NCBI GenBank assembly: GCA_964462685.1
Contig: CAYWYR010000009.1
Coordinates: 1-64,000, forward strand
Direction: 5' to 3'
Source: CAYWYR01 sp964462685
Lineage (GTDB): Bacteria > Bacteroidota > Ignavibacteria > Kapaibacteriales > UBA2268
DNA: 64,000 bases
Shown: in pieces, positions 41,216-50,641 of the stretch
Numbering within the stretch: position 1 is the first letter of the stretch
Layout: every line of letters starts with the position of its first letter
The notes under the pieces: generated by a model
The model's database searches: none
What the model was told of the DNA's origin: nothing
Seen by the model: the letters and a program-made list of their open reading frames with translations, nothing else
Position numbers and translations under genes: made by a program

Positions 41216-43069
41216 CTAAGGCCTGCGTTTTCCAGAACCGTCAGTATAGTAGAACTCAGCCAAGGCCTCACCAATCTCATTTTCCATTCTTTTGTATTTA
41301 TAAGGGGATGAACCGTTTGATAGGATCGAGAATACATAGGTTTCACCGTCCTGATTGTTTACGAAACCAGAAAGTGCGGAAACGTTTCTGAGTGTACCAG
41401 TTTTACCTCTTAGATTATTCTGGGCTTTTGTGTTCTTCATGCGCTTGCGTATAGTGCCGTCAACCCCCGCGATAGCGAGAGTTTGCCTTAGTTTATCTGT
41501 AAATGGTGGTTGTGTGCTCGCCACAAGTAGCTCTGCCATTGCTCTGGGTTTTAGAAGGCCACGCCTTGAAAGCCCAGAACCGTCATTCAATCGGCAACCT
41601 TTACATTCTATTTCCAGTGAATCGAGCATCTCGACAAAAACCTCGCGAGCGCCTTCGTAATTATTATCGTTGTTACGGTTACCGCCAACGAACTTGAACA
41701 TCTGCTCGGCTATGAAGTTGTTGGATTTTTTATTGATTGGCATCGCCATCTCTACAAGAGGAAAACCATGATAACCGAGCCGAACAACCCTGTTTTCTTC
41801 GTAATCATTTATCGATCCATATGCTATGTTACCATCAACCTCGATACCGTATTCAAAGAGCCAGTTTTCCAAAGTACCTGCTATAGCTTCCTGCATATCT
41901 TTAATAGGGTACTGGAAGAGTGCTATCTGGCCACTAGGCAACGAACCATTTATCTTGTACTTTTGGATAGTATCTTTTAATAGTACCTGGCTGACTTTCA
42001 CTCCCCGTTTGGACTGGTTTTTTCTATAACGAGCCCTTGCAAAATCTTGGAAAGGCGAGTCGCCATAACGTTCTTCGATAATATTCCCGCTACTGTCAAC
42101 TGCTATATCGCCAGTAAGAGGATTGGTAATGTAAAGTTGGCCACGGGAGCGGCTAGCGCTTACTTTAGCTGAATTATCAGCTTTGAAAACTGAAGAATTT
42201 GGATAAAAATAATATTCTACTGGTTCGCCAACAATATCGCCTGCTTGAACTTCGAGTTTAAGATTGGCATCGGAAAGGATTAGAGGGCGTATCGGAGGAA
42301 GTTTCTGAACAACATCGGCATCACCGCTATATTTGAATCTATCGGTTTTCCCATCGAAGAAACCCTCATCAATATAGATATTACCGTCAACTCTTTTTAT
42401 TCCCATATCACGTACCCTGTCGGCAAGGGTCTGGATATGTTCGCCTTCAAGGAAAGGGTTGCCCTGCCCACGGATAAAGAGATCACCAATTAGGACTGTG
42501 TCCATATCCATGTAACCATTTGTCCATAGCTCTGTATCTATCGTACCATTATCGCCCTTTAGGTAAAAGGCACTCATCACAGTGAACAGTTTGGTAGTGG
42601 AGGCCGGAGTATATAGCTGTTCTGATTTGTGTTCGTAGATAAACTCTTCCCTATCCATAGAATAAACAGCCACCCCTATTTTAGTGCGGCGGTTATTGTA
42701 TTTTCTAATGATCCTATCAAGCTGGGCACGAAGTTTATCTATTGATCTTATAGAGTCTTCGCTGTTAATCCACGGGAGAAAAGTCTCTTCGATGATAATC
42801 TCATCTTTAATGCCCCCGCTTAATTTTGGGGGAGTAATATTCCCGCGCTGAACAAGCGAGTCTGGGAGTGGCCTTACTTTCGGGTTTCGGTCAAGAGCTG
42901 GATCGCTTACGGTAATAAAAGGGGCATTACTGAGTTTGCTTTTCTGTTTTGTGTTTTGGGCACGTATATCCCCGGTTAATACAAAAGCAAGCCCTACCAC
43001 TATAAACCATAGGCAATAGTTAATTTGGGTATTCAAGATAATCTTAGAATAGGTATAGACGAATTTCAT
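41216..43069 (-). CDS. dacB: D-alanyl-D-alanine carboxypeptidase/endopeptidase (PBP4 family)
   Basis: A serine peptidase of family S13 that trims or cleaves peptidoglycan cross-links in the periplasm. After a signal peptide (about 17-37) the SxxK motif is S157-T-T-K160, the SxN motif is SNNF, and the KTG motif lies in LRGKTGTLRNVS. An insertion domain of the class C type separates SxxK from SxN. Length 617 is long for the family because of an N-terminal extension (about 40-105). It is divergent from ruvC. Confidence 0.9.
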   Translation of the reverse strand: MKFVYTYSKIILNTQINYCLWFIVVGLAFVLTGDIRAQNTKQKSKLSNAPFITVSDPALDRNPKVRPLPDSLVQRGNITPPKLSGGIKDEIIIEETFLPWINSEDSIRSIDKLRAQLDRIIRKYNNRRTKIGVAVYSMDREEFIYEHKSEQLYTPASTTKLFTVMSAFYLKGDNGTIDTELWTNGYMDMDTVLIGDLFIRGQGNPFLEGEHIQTLADRVRDMGIKRVDGNIYIDEGFFDGKTDRFKYSGDADVVQKLPPIRPLILSDANLKLEVQAGDIVGEPVEYYFYPNSSVFKADNSAKVSASRSRGQLYITNPLTGDIAVDSSGNIIEERYGDSPFQDFARARYRKNQSKRGVKVSQVLLKDTIQKYKINGSLPSGQIALFQYPIKDMQEAIAGTLENWLFEYGIEVDGNIAYGSINDYEENRVVRLGYHGFPLVEMAMPINKKSNNFIAEQMFKFVGGNRNNDNNYEGAREVFVEMLDSLEIECKGCRLNDGSGLSRRGLLKPRAMAELLVASTQPPFTDKLRQTLAIAGVDGTIRKRMKNTKAQNNLRGKTGTLRNVSALSGFVNNQDGETYVFSILSNGSSPYKYKRMENEIGEALAEFYYTDGSGKRRP

Positions 43070-43247
43070 TTTTGCTGCTTTGTAAAATAGGTAATAGATA
43101 AACTAAATACAATAGTTTCTTTTACCACTATAATTTAATATTTTCTATATTTATAGACGGTATTTGACCGAGTATTGTTTTAAGATTCATTCAGAGCCTA
43201 AATATTGATATACTTGATTAATTTAGTATATGTTCAAAGGGGTGCTT

Positions 43248-43820
43248 ATGCTGAAATCAGATTCAAATATTATACTTGGTGTTGATCCAGGATCTCGGCT
43301 GTGCGGATGGGGACTTGTACGGCATAAGAAATCACAAGTAGAGTTTATAGCTGCTGGCACCATAGACTTAAGAAGCCTGACGGAAGATTCCGATAAATTG
43401 ATCATGATTTATGATGAGTTAAATCAGATAATTAGCGATTCAGATCCGAATCTAGCTGCGATAGAATCACCTTTTTATCATAAAAACCCTCAGACACTCA
43501 TCAAGCTTACTCAAGCAAGGGCGAGCGCTATAATCGCTATTAAGAAAAGGGACCTACCACTAACTGAGTTTTCACCACTTGAAGTTAAAAAGACGCTTAC
43601 AGGTAGGGGCAGAGCTGATAAATCCCAAGTTGCATTTATGGTCAGTAAAACTCTTAGTACTTCGCTGGATCACCTAAATGATGACGCAACTGACGCACTG
43701 GCTATCGCAATCTGCCGATGCTATAGGAATCTGGGATCACAGGCCAACAACAAAGTCAAATCGAAGAGTAATTGGGCAGACTTTATAAAAGAAAACCCTG
43801 AGCGGTTGCGCCAGGGTTGA
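43248..43820 (+). CDS. ruvC: Holliday junction endonuclease RuvC
   Basis: RuvC resolves Holliday junctions with RuvAB. ILGVDPGSRLCGWG holds the first catalytic Asp (D13). AAIESPFYHKNPQTLIKLTQ carries the Glu and the DNA-contacting loop. HLNDDATDALAIAIC carries the two C-terminal Asp. I chose ATG 43248 over an ATG at 43230: it gives the usual short lead before the first strand. A CCCTG/CAGGG inverted repeat overlaps the stop codon. ruvA and ruvB are elsewhere. Confidence 0.93.
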   Translation: MLKSDSNIILGVDPGSRLCGWGLVRHKKSQVEFIAAGTIDLRSLTEDSDKLIMIYDELNQIISDSDPNLAAIESPFYHKNPQTLIKLTQARASAIIAIKKRDLPLTEFSPLEVKKTLTGRGRADKSQVAFMVSKTLSTSLDHLNDDATDALAIAICRCYRNLGSQANNKVKSKSNWADFIKENPERLRQG

Positions 43821-43847
43821 AATCAGGTATTTGCTGTGGTAAAAAGT

Positions 43848-44777
43848 TTACGCTGTAACTGGTTCTTCTACTTTTTTTTCTTCTTTGGCCCATTGCTCGA
43901 TTGCGTCTTTTACTTTTTCCATATACCACTGAGGCGTGGATGTGGCACCTGAAATACCGATTTTTTCAGCACCATCAAGCCAAGCATAATCTATTTCTGA
44001 AAGATCTTCTATATAATACATTCTCTCATTTCGGACTTTCATGTGCTTGAAAAGGCTTTTTCCATTTGAAGAGTTACGTCCAGCTACGAAAATGATTACA
44101 TCATTGGCTTCTGCAAAGTCGAGAACTTTTTTCTCTCTACCCCATACTTCTTTGCAAAGAGTGTTCTTATATTCGAACATATCTCTGGTTTCGCCGCCCT
44201 CTACAAGACCGCTTATCTTTTCTTCGAGTACTTTTTTGATTTCAAGATAAACCGGTTTTTCCATTGTGGTTTGGGAGAAAAGTACTGTTTTCTTGTCGAA
44301 ATCAACTTTCTCCAAGGCTTCTTCAGCAGATAGGACAATGATACAGTCGTCGTTGATAACGCCTCTGATGCCAATTACTTCTGCGTGATTCGGTTTGCCG
44401 TAGATAACTACCTGATAGCCTTTTTCGTGGAAACGCTTAACCCTGTTCTGGAGACCTGTAACTAAAGGGCATGTTGCGTCGATAAGATTGATGCCGAGTT
44501 TTTTCGCGTTTTCAAAGGTTGAGGGAGGCTCGCCATGCGCCCTGACTATTACCCTGGCTTTCTCACCCTCGTTTTTGGCTATATTTTCCATATCCTCGTG
44601 TGAGATAGTCGTAAGCCCTTTTTTCTCAAGTCTTTCTATCTCTTTTGGATTATGTATGATATGGCCGAGTACGTAGGTTTTCTCACCTTCTTGCTCTTCG
44701 AGTGTTTTTTCAGCAATATCAACAGTTCTTACAACACCCCAGCAGAAACCTGCCGAATCATCTATCACTACTTGCAT
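43848..44777 (-). CDS. ispH: 4-hydroxy-3-methylbut-2-enyl diphosphate reductase
   Basis: IspH makes IPP and DMAPP in the last step of the MEP isoprenoid pathway. The three cysteines for the 4Fe-4S cluster are C12 (AGFCWGV), C103 (DATCPLV) and C208 (NTLCKEV). Substrate histidines are H42, H81 and H131. The C-terminus GISGATSTPQWYMEKV is typical. Length 309 is normal. It follows cmk in the same direction with an 84-bp gap, a common pairing. Confidence 0.94.
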   Translation of the reverse strand: MQVVIDDSAGFCWGVVRTVDIAEKTLEEQEGEKTYVLGHIIHNPKEIERLEKKGLTTISHEDMENIAKNEGEKARVIVRAHGEPPSTFENAKKLGINLIDATCPLVTGLQNRVKRFHEKGYQVVIYGKPNHAEVIGIRGVINDDCIIVLSAEEALEKVDFDKKTVLFSQTTMEKPVYLEIKKVLEEKISGLVEGGETRDMFEYKNTLCKEVWGREKKVLDFAEANDVIIFVAGRNSSNGKSLFKHMKVRNERMYYIEDLSEIDYAWLDGAEKIGISGATSTPQWYMEKVKDAIEQWAKEEKKVEEPVTA

Positions 44778-44861
44778 TGTTTATCCTTGTTTTGCTTAGT
44801 TTGAAGATTAGACGATATATAAGCCGAAAAGGTTTATTCCAGAACAGTGGAAAATATAATT

Positions 44862-45536
44862 TCAGATAAGTTTTTTTGCGAGCCCATATATGGTTGAAAC
44901 CTGCTCATCGATCGTTATTCCAGAAGTATCGATCTCTATAGCATCCTCGGCTTTGGTAAGGGGAGCAATGGAGCGGGTTGAATCATAATTATCACGGTCA
45001 ATAATCTGCTTTTTGATCTGTTCGAGCGAATAGTACTGGCCTTTGAGTTCATGTTGTTTTCTTCTTCTGTTAGCTCTGGAATCCACAGATGCTATCAGGA
45101 AAATTTTAAGTTCCGCATGCGGGAAAACGACTGTTCCGATATCCCGCCCATCCAGAACGGCAGCACCTTCTTCCGCCATTCTTCTCTGCATATCGACAAG
45201 ATACTGCCTGACGCATGCCACTGCAGATATCTCGCTGACGTTTCGATCTACCTCTGGTCTTCTGATTTCCTCTGATACATCCGAACCGTTGATATATGTT
45301 TTTTGGCTGCCGCCTTGGTGGCCGATGCTGAGTTTTATGGACTTTAGCATCTGATACATCGCTTCTTCTGTAATCGCGAACCCCAACTGTAGCCAATGAT
45401 GAGTGATTGCCCTGTACATAGCACCTGTATCAACATGGATATAGTCTAGTTTTTCGGCCAGCAATTTCGCAGTGGTACTTTTTCCTGAGCCAGCGGGACC
45501 GTCAATAGCGATTGTTATACCTTTTTTTCGACTCAA
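44862..45536 (-). CDS. cmk: Cytidylate kinase
   Basis: Cmk phosphorylates CMP and dCMP. The P-loop GPAGSGKST is at 13-21, followed by DTGAMYRAIT, DGRDIGTVVFP, and RRRKQHELKG in the lid. Length 224 is normal. The start is a TTG sharing TTGA with the stop of the upstream HAD gene. Confidence 0.95.
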   Translation of the reverse strand: MSRKKGITIAIDGPAGSGKSTTAKLLAEKLDYIHVDTGAMYRAITHHWLQLGFAITEEAMYQMLKSIKLSIGHQGGSQKTYINGSDVSEEIRRPEVDRNVSEISAVACVRQYLVDMQRRMAEEGAAVLDGRDIGTVVFPHAELKIFLIASVDSRANRRRKQHELKGQYYSLEQIKKQIIDRDNYDSTRSIAPLTKAEDAIEIDTSGITIDEQVSTIYGLAKKLI

Positions 45537-46243
45537 AACATCTCCTTTAGTAGTCTATCCATCTGTTCCAAGTCTGGCAGTGTTTCAAAAGCGTGATCCG
45601 GTGAGTACCGCTGGAGTTGCTCAATTGAGTAATTACCCGTAGCTACTGATATGACTTTTATACCGCATGATTTCGCACATTCGATATCACGGGGGGAATC
45701 TCCGATTATTAGGGTTTTGTTGGGCCTGAAATCGGTATTGTGAAGTTCGCTAAACCTGTCCCAAGCTATCCTTGGAAGGCTGTTTCTATCGTGATGGTCA
45801 TCACCGAAAGCTCCATCGGTAAATTTACGAGCTAAATCAAACACATCGAGTTTGAGCCGAGCGCAATTAATATTGTTGCCACTTAATATACCTAGCTCTA
45901 CATCTTCCCTACCGGACAACCCTTCGATAAGTTCTTCGGCGTTATCGTGCAGATATACGTTATCACTATGGAACTGGTCCGCATACTGTTTGCTCATCTC
46001 CCTCCAGAACTCATTCTTTTTACCGAGTACCTGAAAGAAGGGAACACCTGTCCTCTCGGATATATGTTTGACAATACCGAGATCTGTCATACCCGAGAAC
46101 TCTGGGAGATCATCATCGGTGATATCAAAACCAAAAACAGACTCGTAAACATTTTTAAAGGTCTGTTTGGACATGCTATAATCCATCGAAAGTATAGTAC
46201 CATCGATATCAAAAAGAAGCAGTATTTTTTTTGACCAGTTCAT
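45533..46243 (-). CDS. HAD-family hydrolase, phosphoglycolate phosphatase-like
   Basis: A small-molecule phosphatase of the HAD superfamily: D12-I-D14-G-T nucleophile motif, an alpha-helical cap (about 20-90), GILSGNNINCARLKL (motif II), and the acidic IIGDSPRDIECAKSCG (motif IV). Length 236. The substrate may be phosphoglycolate or another sugar phosphate. It lies between ssb (20-bp gap) and cmk (4-bp overlap). Confidence 0.82.
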   Translation of the reverse strand: MNWSKKILLLFDIDGTILSMDYSMSKQTFKNVYESVFGFDITDDDLPEFSGMTDLGIVKHISERTGVPFFQVLGKKNEFWREMSKQYADQFHSDNVYLHDNAEELIEGLSGREDVELGILSGNNINCARLKLDVFDLARKFTDGAFGDDHHDRNSLPRIAWDRFSELHNTDFRPNKTLIIGDSPRDIECAKSCGIKVISVATGNYSIEQLQRYSPDHAFETLPDLEQMDRLLKEMF

Positions 46244-46262
46244 TTTTTAATTAAAGAGTGAT

Positions 46263-46709
46263 TTAGAATGGTACATCATCATCAAAATCGTCATTGTCGC
46301 TACCTGAATCGCTGTTGTTCTGGCTGTAGTTTTTAGAAGAGGTGTATTCCCCGCCGCCTTGGCTTCCACCGCCGCCTTCTCTTCTATCAAGCATGATAAG
46401 CTGATATGCGACAATGTCGGTAGTATATCTAGTTATACCGTCTTTTTCGTAGCTACCGTATTTTAGGCGGCCTTCGATATAGACTTTCGATCCTTTTTTG
46501 AGATACTGAGAAGCTCTTTCGGCTAACTTATCCCAAAGTTTTACTTTATGCCAATCTGTATTTTCCTGCCAGTTACCGCTTTTATCCTTGTAATTTTCGG
46601 AAGTTGCTAAGCTGATCGTAGCTATTGTGCTTCCGCTTTGAGTGGTTCTGATATCTGGATCATTACCGAGATTACCGAGTAGAGTTACTTTGTTTACTGA
46701 GTTTGCCAT
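46263..46709 (-). CDS. ssb: Single-stranded DNA-binding protein
   Basis: An OB-fold SSB. The core begins MANSVNKVTLLGNLGNDPDIR, with WHKVKLWDKLAERASQYLKKG later. A Gly/Ser/Asn-rich linker (about 110-138) leads to the acidic tip DDDVPF, which recruits partner proteins. Length 148 is normal. Confidence 0.95.
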   Translation of the reverse strand: MANSVNKVTLLGNLGNDPDIRTTQSGSTIATISLATSENYKDKSGNWQENTDWHKVKLWDKLAERASQYLKKGSKVYIEGRLKYGSYEKDGITRYTTDIVAYQLIMLDRREGGGGSQGGGEYTSSKNYSQNNSDSGSDNDDFDDDVPF

Positions 46710-46764
46710 TGCTGAATTTATTATGTTAAGATTTTAGATTTTTCTAATATAAGCAAGCGATCAA

Positions 46765-47568
46765 TCAATAAAAATATATCTGACCGCCAACCCCTAAATA
46801 AGAATCCACATCCATAAAAAACATGCCATGCATCGAATGCCCATCATAGCCGTAAATGCCTAATGCCACACCTGTATCGCTATCTGAGAAATAGCCGACC
46901 GTCAGCTGGGATGATACTGTTTGCCTTAGCTTGTCTATATTATCAGTTATTTTGAGATCGACACCACCGCGAATCTGCAACTGGCCGCCGTTATCAAAGT
47001 TATATACCGGATAGACGAAGTCGAAACCGGCTTGGGGCGTTAGTGCCACAAAATCATCTGGTATGGTGGAGAAAAGATACGATACACCTCCATAGACTCT
47101 TATTTCTTCGGTTAGATTGTAGTAGGCAGAAAGCTCTACGAATTCTCTACTATAAACGAAAGGGGTTTTGAGAAACTCCCAGCTATCCGCTGTCCTGTTT
47201 GTATATCCGTCCACAAGGTGTGAAGAAATGTGAGCGAGCCTCATCCTAATCCCGTAATCGTCGGCTACGTAAGTCATGTTGACCCCGAACCAATAGTCTG
47301 ATGTCTCGACGGGAAACTTGAAACGGCCTTCGGATTGGAGTCTGGTCCAAACCATCCAGTCTGTTCCTAAAGTCAGTTTGTTGCCGTTTATCTCGGCCAA
47401 GTCGAAGAGATCATAAGTCATTCCGATATCGAGCCTAAGGTTTTCTTCGCTCGGTTGGCCTGTTACGCCGACTCGGCCTTCGAATATATTTGCTTCGTAA
47501 GGTTTGAACTGTACTTCGGCGGATAAAGAAAGGGTAAAGGAGATTAATATCGGGATCAGAGATTTCAT
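46765..47568 (-). CDS. DUF1207-like outer-membrane protein
   Basis: A secreted beta-strand protein with a short signal peptide (about 1-17). The IRMRLAHISSHLVDGY segment and the alternating strands resemble the DUF1207 family of outer-membrane proteins. Length 267. Its ATG shares ATGA with the beta-propeller lipoprotein stop, so both are probably made together. Function unknown. Confidence 0.65.
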   Translation of the reverse strand: MKSLIPILISFTLSLSAEVQFKPYEANIFEGRVGVTGQPSEENLRLDIGMTYDLFDLAEINGNKLTLGTDWMVWTRLQSEGRFKFPVETSDYWFGVNMTYVADDYGIRMRLAHISSHLVDGYTNRTADSWEFLKTPFVYSREFVELSAYYNLTEEIRVYGGVSYLFSTIPDDFVALTPQAGFDFVYPVYNFDNGGQLQIRGGVDLKITDNIDKLRQTVSSQLTVGYFSDSDTGVALGIYGYDGHSMHGMFFMDVDSYLGVGGQIYFY

Positions 47569-48674
47569 TGATCTATACCTATTATTTTGGCGGGGAGGAA
47601 GCCTGTCGGGATGGAGCCGGTAAATACGGAGCTGTTGAGACTGAATATTTCGATCGTCCCTCTGGAGAGGTAGTCTTTGCTATTCCCTATCCAGAGGTTA
47701 TTGTTATCTTCATCGAGATACAGACTATACCAGTTATCGGAACCGTTTGTAGCAAGTTCTGTGATTTCTGAACCAGGTGTCAACATATCCAAACTTGAAA
47801 GGCCGATATCTGTTATGATAAACATATTACTGGATGAGTTATCTAAAACAAAGTCTATAGGGGTAGTCCTCCATTTTCTCAGCTCTACGAATTCGGGGTA
47901 ACTGTACTCGACTATACCACCTAAGAAAGTAGAATCATTAGGAGCGCCATTTTTCAGCCAATAATAAGATAGGTAAGAAATATAAATCCTGTTGTTTTGC
48001 TCATCGACTAATACTTTCTCGGGGTTTACACCTACGCTATACCGGGTTAAGAAACTATTTTTCAAATCTATTATATCGATTGTTCCAGCACCTTCTTCAT
48101 CGCTCCTGATCTGGCCGAGCCCTGAATTGGCAACTATTAATTTAGAGTTATAGTATGCTATGCCTTCAGGGGATGGACCTACAGATACAGTGGTTATTAA
48201 TTGTTTTGTTTCGAGATCGATCAACCATACTTGATCCTCATAAAGATCAGTTACATATAATTGATTTTGACTTTTGGCAATACTTCTTGGAGTTGCTCTG
48301 CCTGGTAGATCGATATAGTAGAAAAGCGAATCTCCAGAGATACTAAACAATCCAACCGATGATGAGCCGCTGAAGGTAATGGCGAGTGTGTCACCGAACC
48401 TGATAAAATCGTTCCCAGTATCGCCAATGACCTGCTCGCTACTGAACATTTTTCCGTAATCGTTGGGGTTATCTATATTATAGGAATAAACCGACGCGAG
48501 ATTACTACCTTGAGGGCCTTCGCATAGTACCAATATATCTGAATCATTATCCAGCATATTGTTCTTAAAAGGGGTTGGCTGATCTACGCAAGCTAGAATA
48601 CAACAAGATATCGTTGTAAAGACAATGAATAATAGAGCTTTAAGGAATCTTGAGCTTTGACCGATATATTTCAT
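47565..48674 (-). CDS. YncE-like beta-propeller lipoprotein
   Basis: The N-terminus has a hydrophobic stretch and a lipobox ending ILAC at about residue 29, so the mature protein is a lipoprotein. The rest is a repeat-rich beta-propeller with YVTDLYEDQVWLIDLETKQL and similar units, like the YncE/surface propeller group. The ATG shares ATGA with the ptsI stop. No enzymatic motif seen. It may be a sensor or a substrate-binding surface protein. Confidence 0.72.
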   Translation of the reverse strand: MKYIGQSSRFLKALLFIVFTTISCCILACVDQPTPFKNNMLDNDSDILVLCEGPQGSNLASVYSYNIDNPNDYGKMFSSEQVIGDTGNDFIRFGDTLAITFSGSSSVGLFSISGDSLFYYIDLPGRATPRSIAKSQNQLYVTDLYEDQVWLIDLETKQLITTVSVGPSPEGIAYYNSKLIVANSGLGQIRSDEEGAGTIDIIDLKNSFLTRYSVGVNPEKVLVDEQNNRIYISYLSYYWLKNGAPNDSTFLGGIVEYSYPEFVELRKWRTTPIDFVLDNSSSNMFIITDIGLSSLDMLTPGSEITELATNGSDNWYSLYLDEDNNNLWIGNSKDYLSRGTIEIFSLNSSVFTGSIPTGFLPAKIIGIDQ

Positions 48675-50362
48675 TTCTTATCGTTTAGTTCTAAGATTAT
48701 ATCGATCAGGTCAATATCACTGTTTTTGTCTATTATCGATGCTATTGTATTGCTGAACTTTTTGTTGTCATACTTTCTGATAGAATCCCTGACTTCTGTA
48801 TAATATGCTGGATTGACTGAAAGTGTATCGATACCTGCCCAGATAAGGAAAGGGATCGCGTTCGGATTACTGGCTACTTCGCCACAGATGGATACGGGTA
48901 TGCCTTGGGCTTTAGCGGAGTCGATAACGCCGACGATCATTTTTAGTATAGAGGGATCCAACCAGCGGTAGTAATCGTTGAGATTGTGGTTGACTCTATC
49001 GGCTGCGAGTACGTATTGAGCAAGATCGTTTGAGCCGATGGAAAAGAAATCGGACTCTTCGGCCAGTTTATCAGCCATTATTGCTGCCGCCGGGGTTTCA
49101 ATCATGATACCGAGAGGAATATTTCTATCGTAATTGTCATTTCCTGTTTGAGATGTTATCTGGTCTATGATTTCCCGTGTTTTTTTAATTTCTTTTCGAT
49201 GAGTAACCATAGGAATCATGATTTTCAGATTTCTCAGGATACTCGATTCTATGATTGCTTTAATTTGCGTATAAAGAATGGATTGTTCTTTACCTTTTTT
49301 GTGGTCTTCCAGCAGGAACCTTATTCCCCGGCAGCCGAGTGCGGGATTTGGCTCATCGAATCCAGTTATATGGGAGAATTTATCACTTCCGAAATCAAAT
49401 AATCTAATAATTGCTGAGCTAGGATAAGCAGCCTTTGATATGTTACTGTAATACTCGACTTGTTTCTCAAAACTGGGTATTTCGGGTCTTTCTAGTAGCT
49501 GATTTTCACTTCTTACCAGTCCGACGCCTTCAAACATCCTGTTTTGGTATTTATATATAATAGAGGGGAAATCAGTGTTAATGTGGAGACTTATTTTTAA
49601 CCCGTCCAGGGTGACTGCTTCTAAATATTCGCTGATACCTGAAGAGTGGGGGTGTTTTTCAGACTTGGCCTGGCATTTGACAAGTGTTTCACTATCTGGA
49701 TCGAGGATTATGGAAGATGAACTGCCATCGACTATACACTGCGATGACTTTTCCAGCAGCTCATTGCCATTTGTGTTGTTTGATATACCGGCGATGTATG
49801 GAATCTCGAAAGTGCGCGCAAGGATTGACGCATGAGAAGTAAGTCCGCCTTCCATCGATATCAGCCCTGTGGCATAGTCTTTCACTCTATATACATCAAC
49901 AGCTGATAGGTTGTCAAAAAGATAGATACCTTTTTCTGTAGGTATAGAAGCTGACTCTCCACGGCATATTCTGATCAGATCGCTTTTGATTGTCTCTATA
50001 TCAGATATTCTTTCTTGAAATGCCAAAGCACCTGAATTTGAGAGAATATCTATTACTTCATCTATAGCTTTGCAAATAGAATCTTCAAGCTTCAGACCGT
50101 CATTGTTATAACCTTCGACTTTTTGAATAAAGTCGGGGTCGTCCAATATCATTTTAAGCGAACCGATTATAGCGGCAGACGTCTGATCAGTAGAGTTTTG
50201 AGCAATTCTCTCGTATTCCTTGGAAAGGATTTCTTTGGCGGTTTTGTAGTCTTTAGGAATCTCTTTTAAGGGATATGACGAGTTACCGAATCTGACTATA
50301 TCACCATAGGCGAAACCTGGTGCCGCTGTAATTCCCCTGAGTATTGCGTTCTTTCGTATAAT
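48671..50362 (-). CDS. ptsI: PTS enzyme I, no canonical start codon
   Basis: Enzyme I takes phosphate from phosphoenolpyruvate and passes it to HPr. The active-site His lies in GGLTSHASILARTF, the PEP-binding motifs are GCRGIRFLLEDH and SIGSNDLAQYVLAADRVN, and Cys in ISICGE-like VSICGEVASNP is conserved. The only in-frame ATG near the 5' end (50152) would drop about 70 residues. Upstream, the frame carries a proper EI start region (ILRGITAAPGFAYGDIVRFG), but up to the ptsH stop at 50372-50374 there is no ATG, GTG or TTG. An ATT at 50360-50362 is the best rare start. The frame is the same as that of ptsH, with only TAA between them. Length from the ATT is 563, near normal. Confidence 0.85.
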   Translation of the reverse strand: MIRKNAILRGITAAPGFAYGDIVRFGNSSYPLKEIPKDYKTAKEILSKEYERIAQNSTDQTSAAIIGSLKMILDDPDFIQKVEGYNNDGLKLEDSICKAIDEVIDILSNSGALAFQERISDIETIKSDLIRICRGESASIPTEKGIYLFDNLSAVDVYRVKDYATGLISMEGGLTSHASILARTFEIPYIAGISNNTNGNELLEKSSQCIVDGSSSSIILDPDSETLVKCQAKSEKHPHSSGISEYLEAVTLDGLKISLHINTDFPSIIYKYQNRMFEGVGLVRSENQLLERPEIPSFEKQVEYYSNISKAAYPSSAIIRLFDFGSDKFSHITGFDEPNPALGCRGIRFLLEDHKKGKEQSILYTQIKAIIESSILRNLKIMIPMVTHRKEIKKTREIIDQITSQTGNDNYDRNIPLGIMIETPAAAIMADKLAEESDFFSIGSNDLAQYVLAADRVNHNLNDYYRWLDPSILKMIVGVIDSAKAQGIPVSICGEVASNPNAIPFLIWAGIDTLSVNPAYYTEVRDSIRKYDNKKFSNTIASIIDKNSDIDLIDIILELNDKK

Positions 50363-50371
50363 TTTATCTTC

Positions 50372-50641
50372 TTATTGGATTTCACCGAAGGCGGAATCGA
50401 ATAGTTCTTTAATAGCCGTCATAGCTTCATTTTCGTCTTCGCCATCGACTTTTACTTTGAGTTTGGCACCTTGTTCTGCAGCTAATGTCATTACTCCGAT
50501 GATGCTTTTGCCGTTAATGGTAAACCCACTACGAACAAACTGAATATCAGATTTAAATTTAGACGTTAGCTTAACAAGTGCAGCAGCTGGCCTAGTGTGT
50601 AGACCAGCCCTGTTTTTTATCTTTACTTCTTCTTCGATCAT
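50372..50641 (-). CDS. ptsH: Phosphocarrier protein HPr
   Basis: HPr relays phosphate from enzyme I. The catalytic H15 is in RAGLHTRPA and the regulatory S46 in NGKSIIGVMTLA, so control by HPr kinase is possible. Length 89 is normal. The ATG follows the serC stop with no gap (TAAATG). The stop lies 9 bases before the presumed ptsI start, in the same frame. No EII genes are in the window, as is common in Bacteroidota, where HPr and EI may serve regulation. Confidence 0.93.
   Translation of the reverse strand: MIEEEVKIKNRAGLHTRPAAALVKLTSKFKSDIQFVRSGFTINGKSIIGVMTLAAEQGAKLKVKVDGEDENEAMTAIKELFDSAFGEIQ

Noticed and set aside
43792..43820. Inverted repeat AACCCTG/CAGGGTT at the ruvC stop as a terminator
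   Set aside because: No T-run on either strand next to the stem; likely coding coincidence.
44150..44160. Third IspH cysteine in an unusual context (NTLCKEVWG)
   Set aside because: Cys is present at the right place and the variation is normal among Bacteroidota IspH; no loss of the cluster site.
48671..50152. Enzyme I as a truncated pseudogene starting at the ATG 50152
   Set aside because: The upstream frame holds the full N-terminal EI sequence with no stop until the ptsH TAA, so the gene is complete apart from its start codon.
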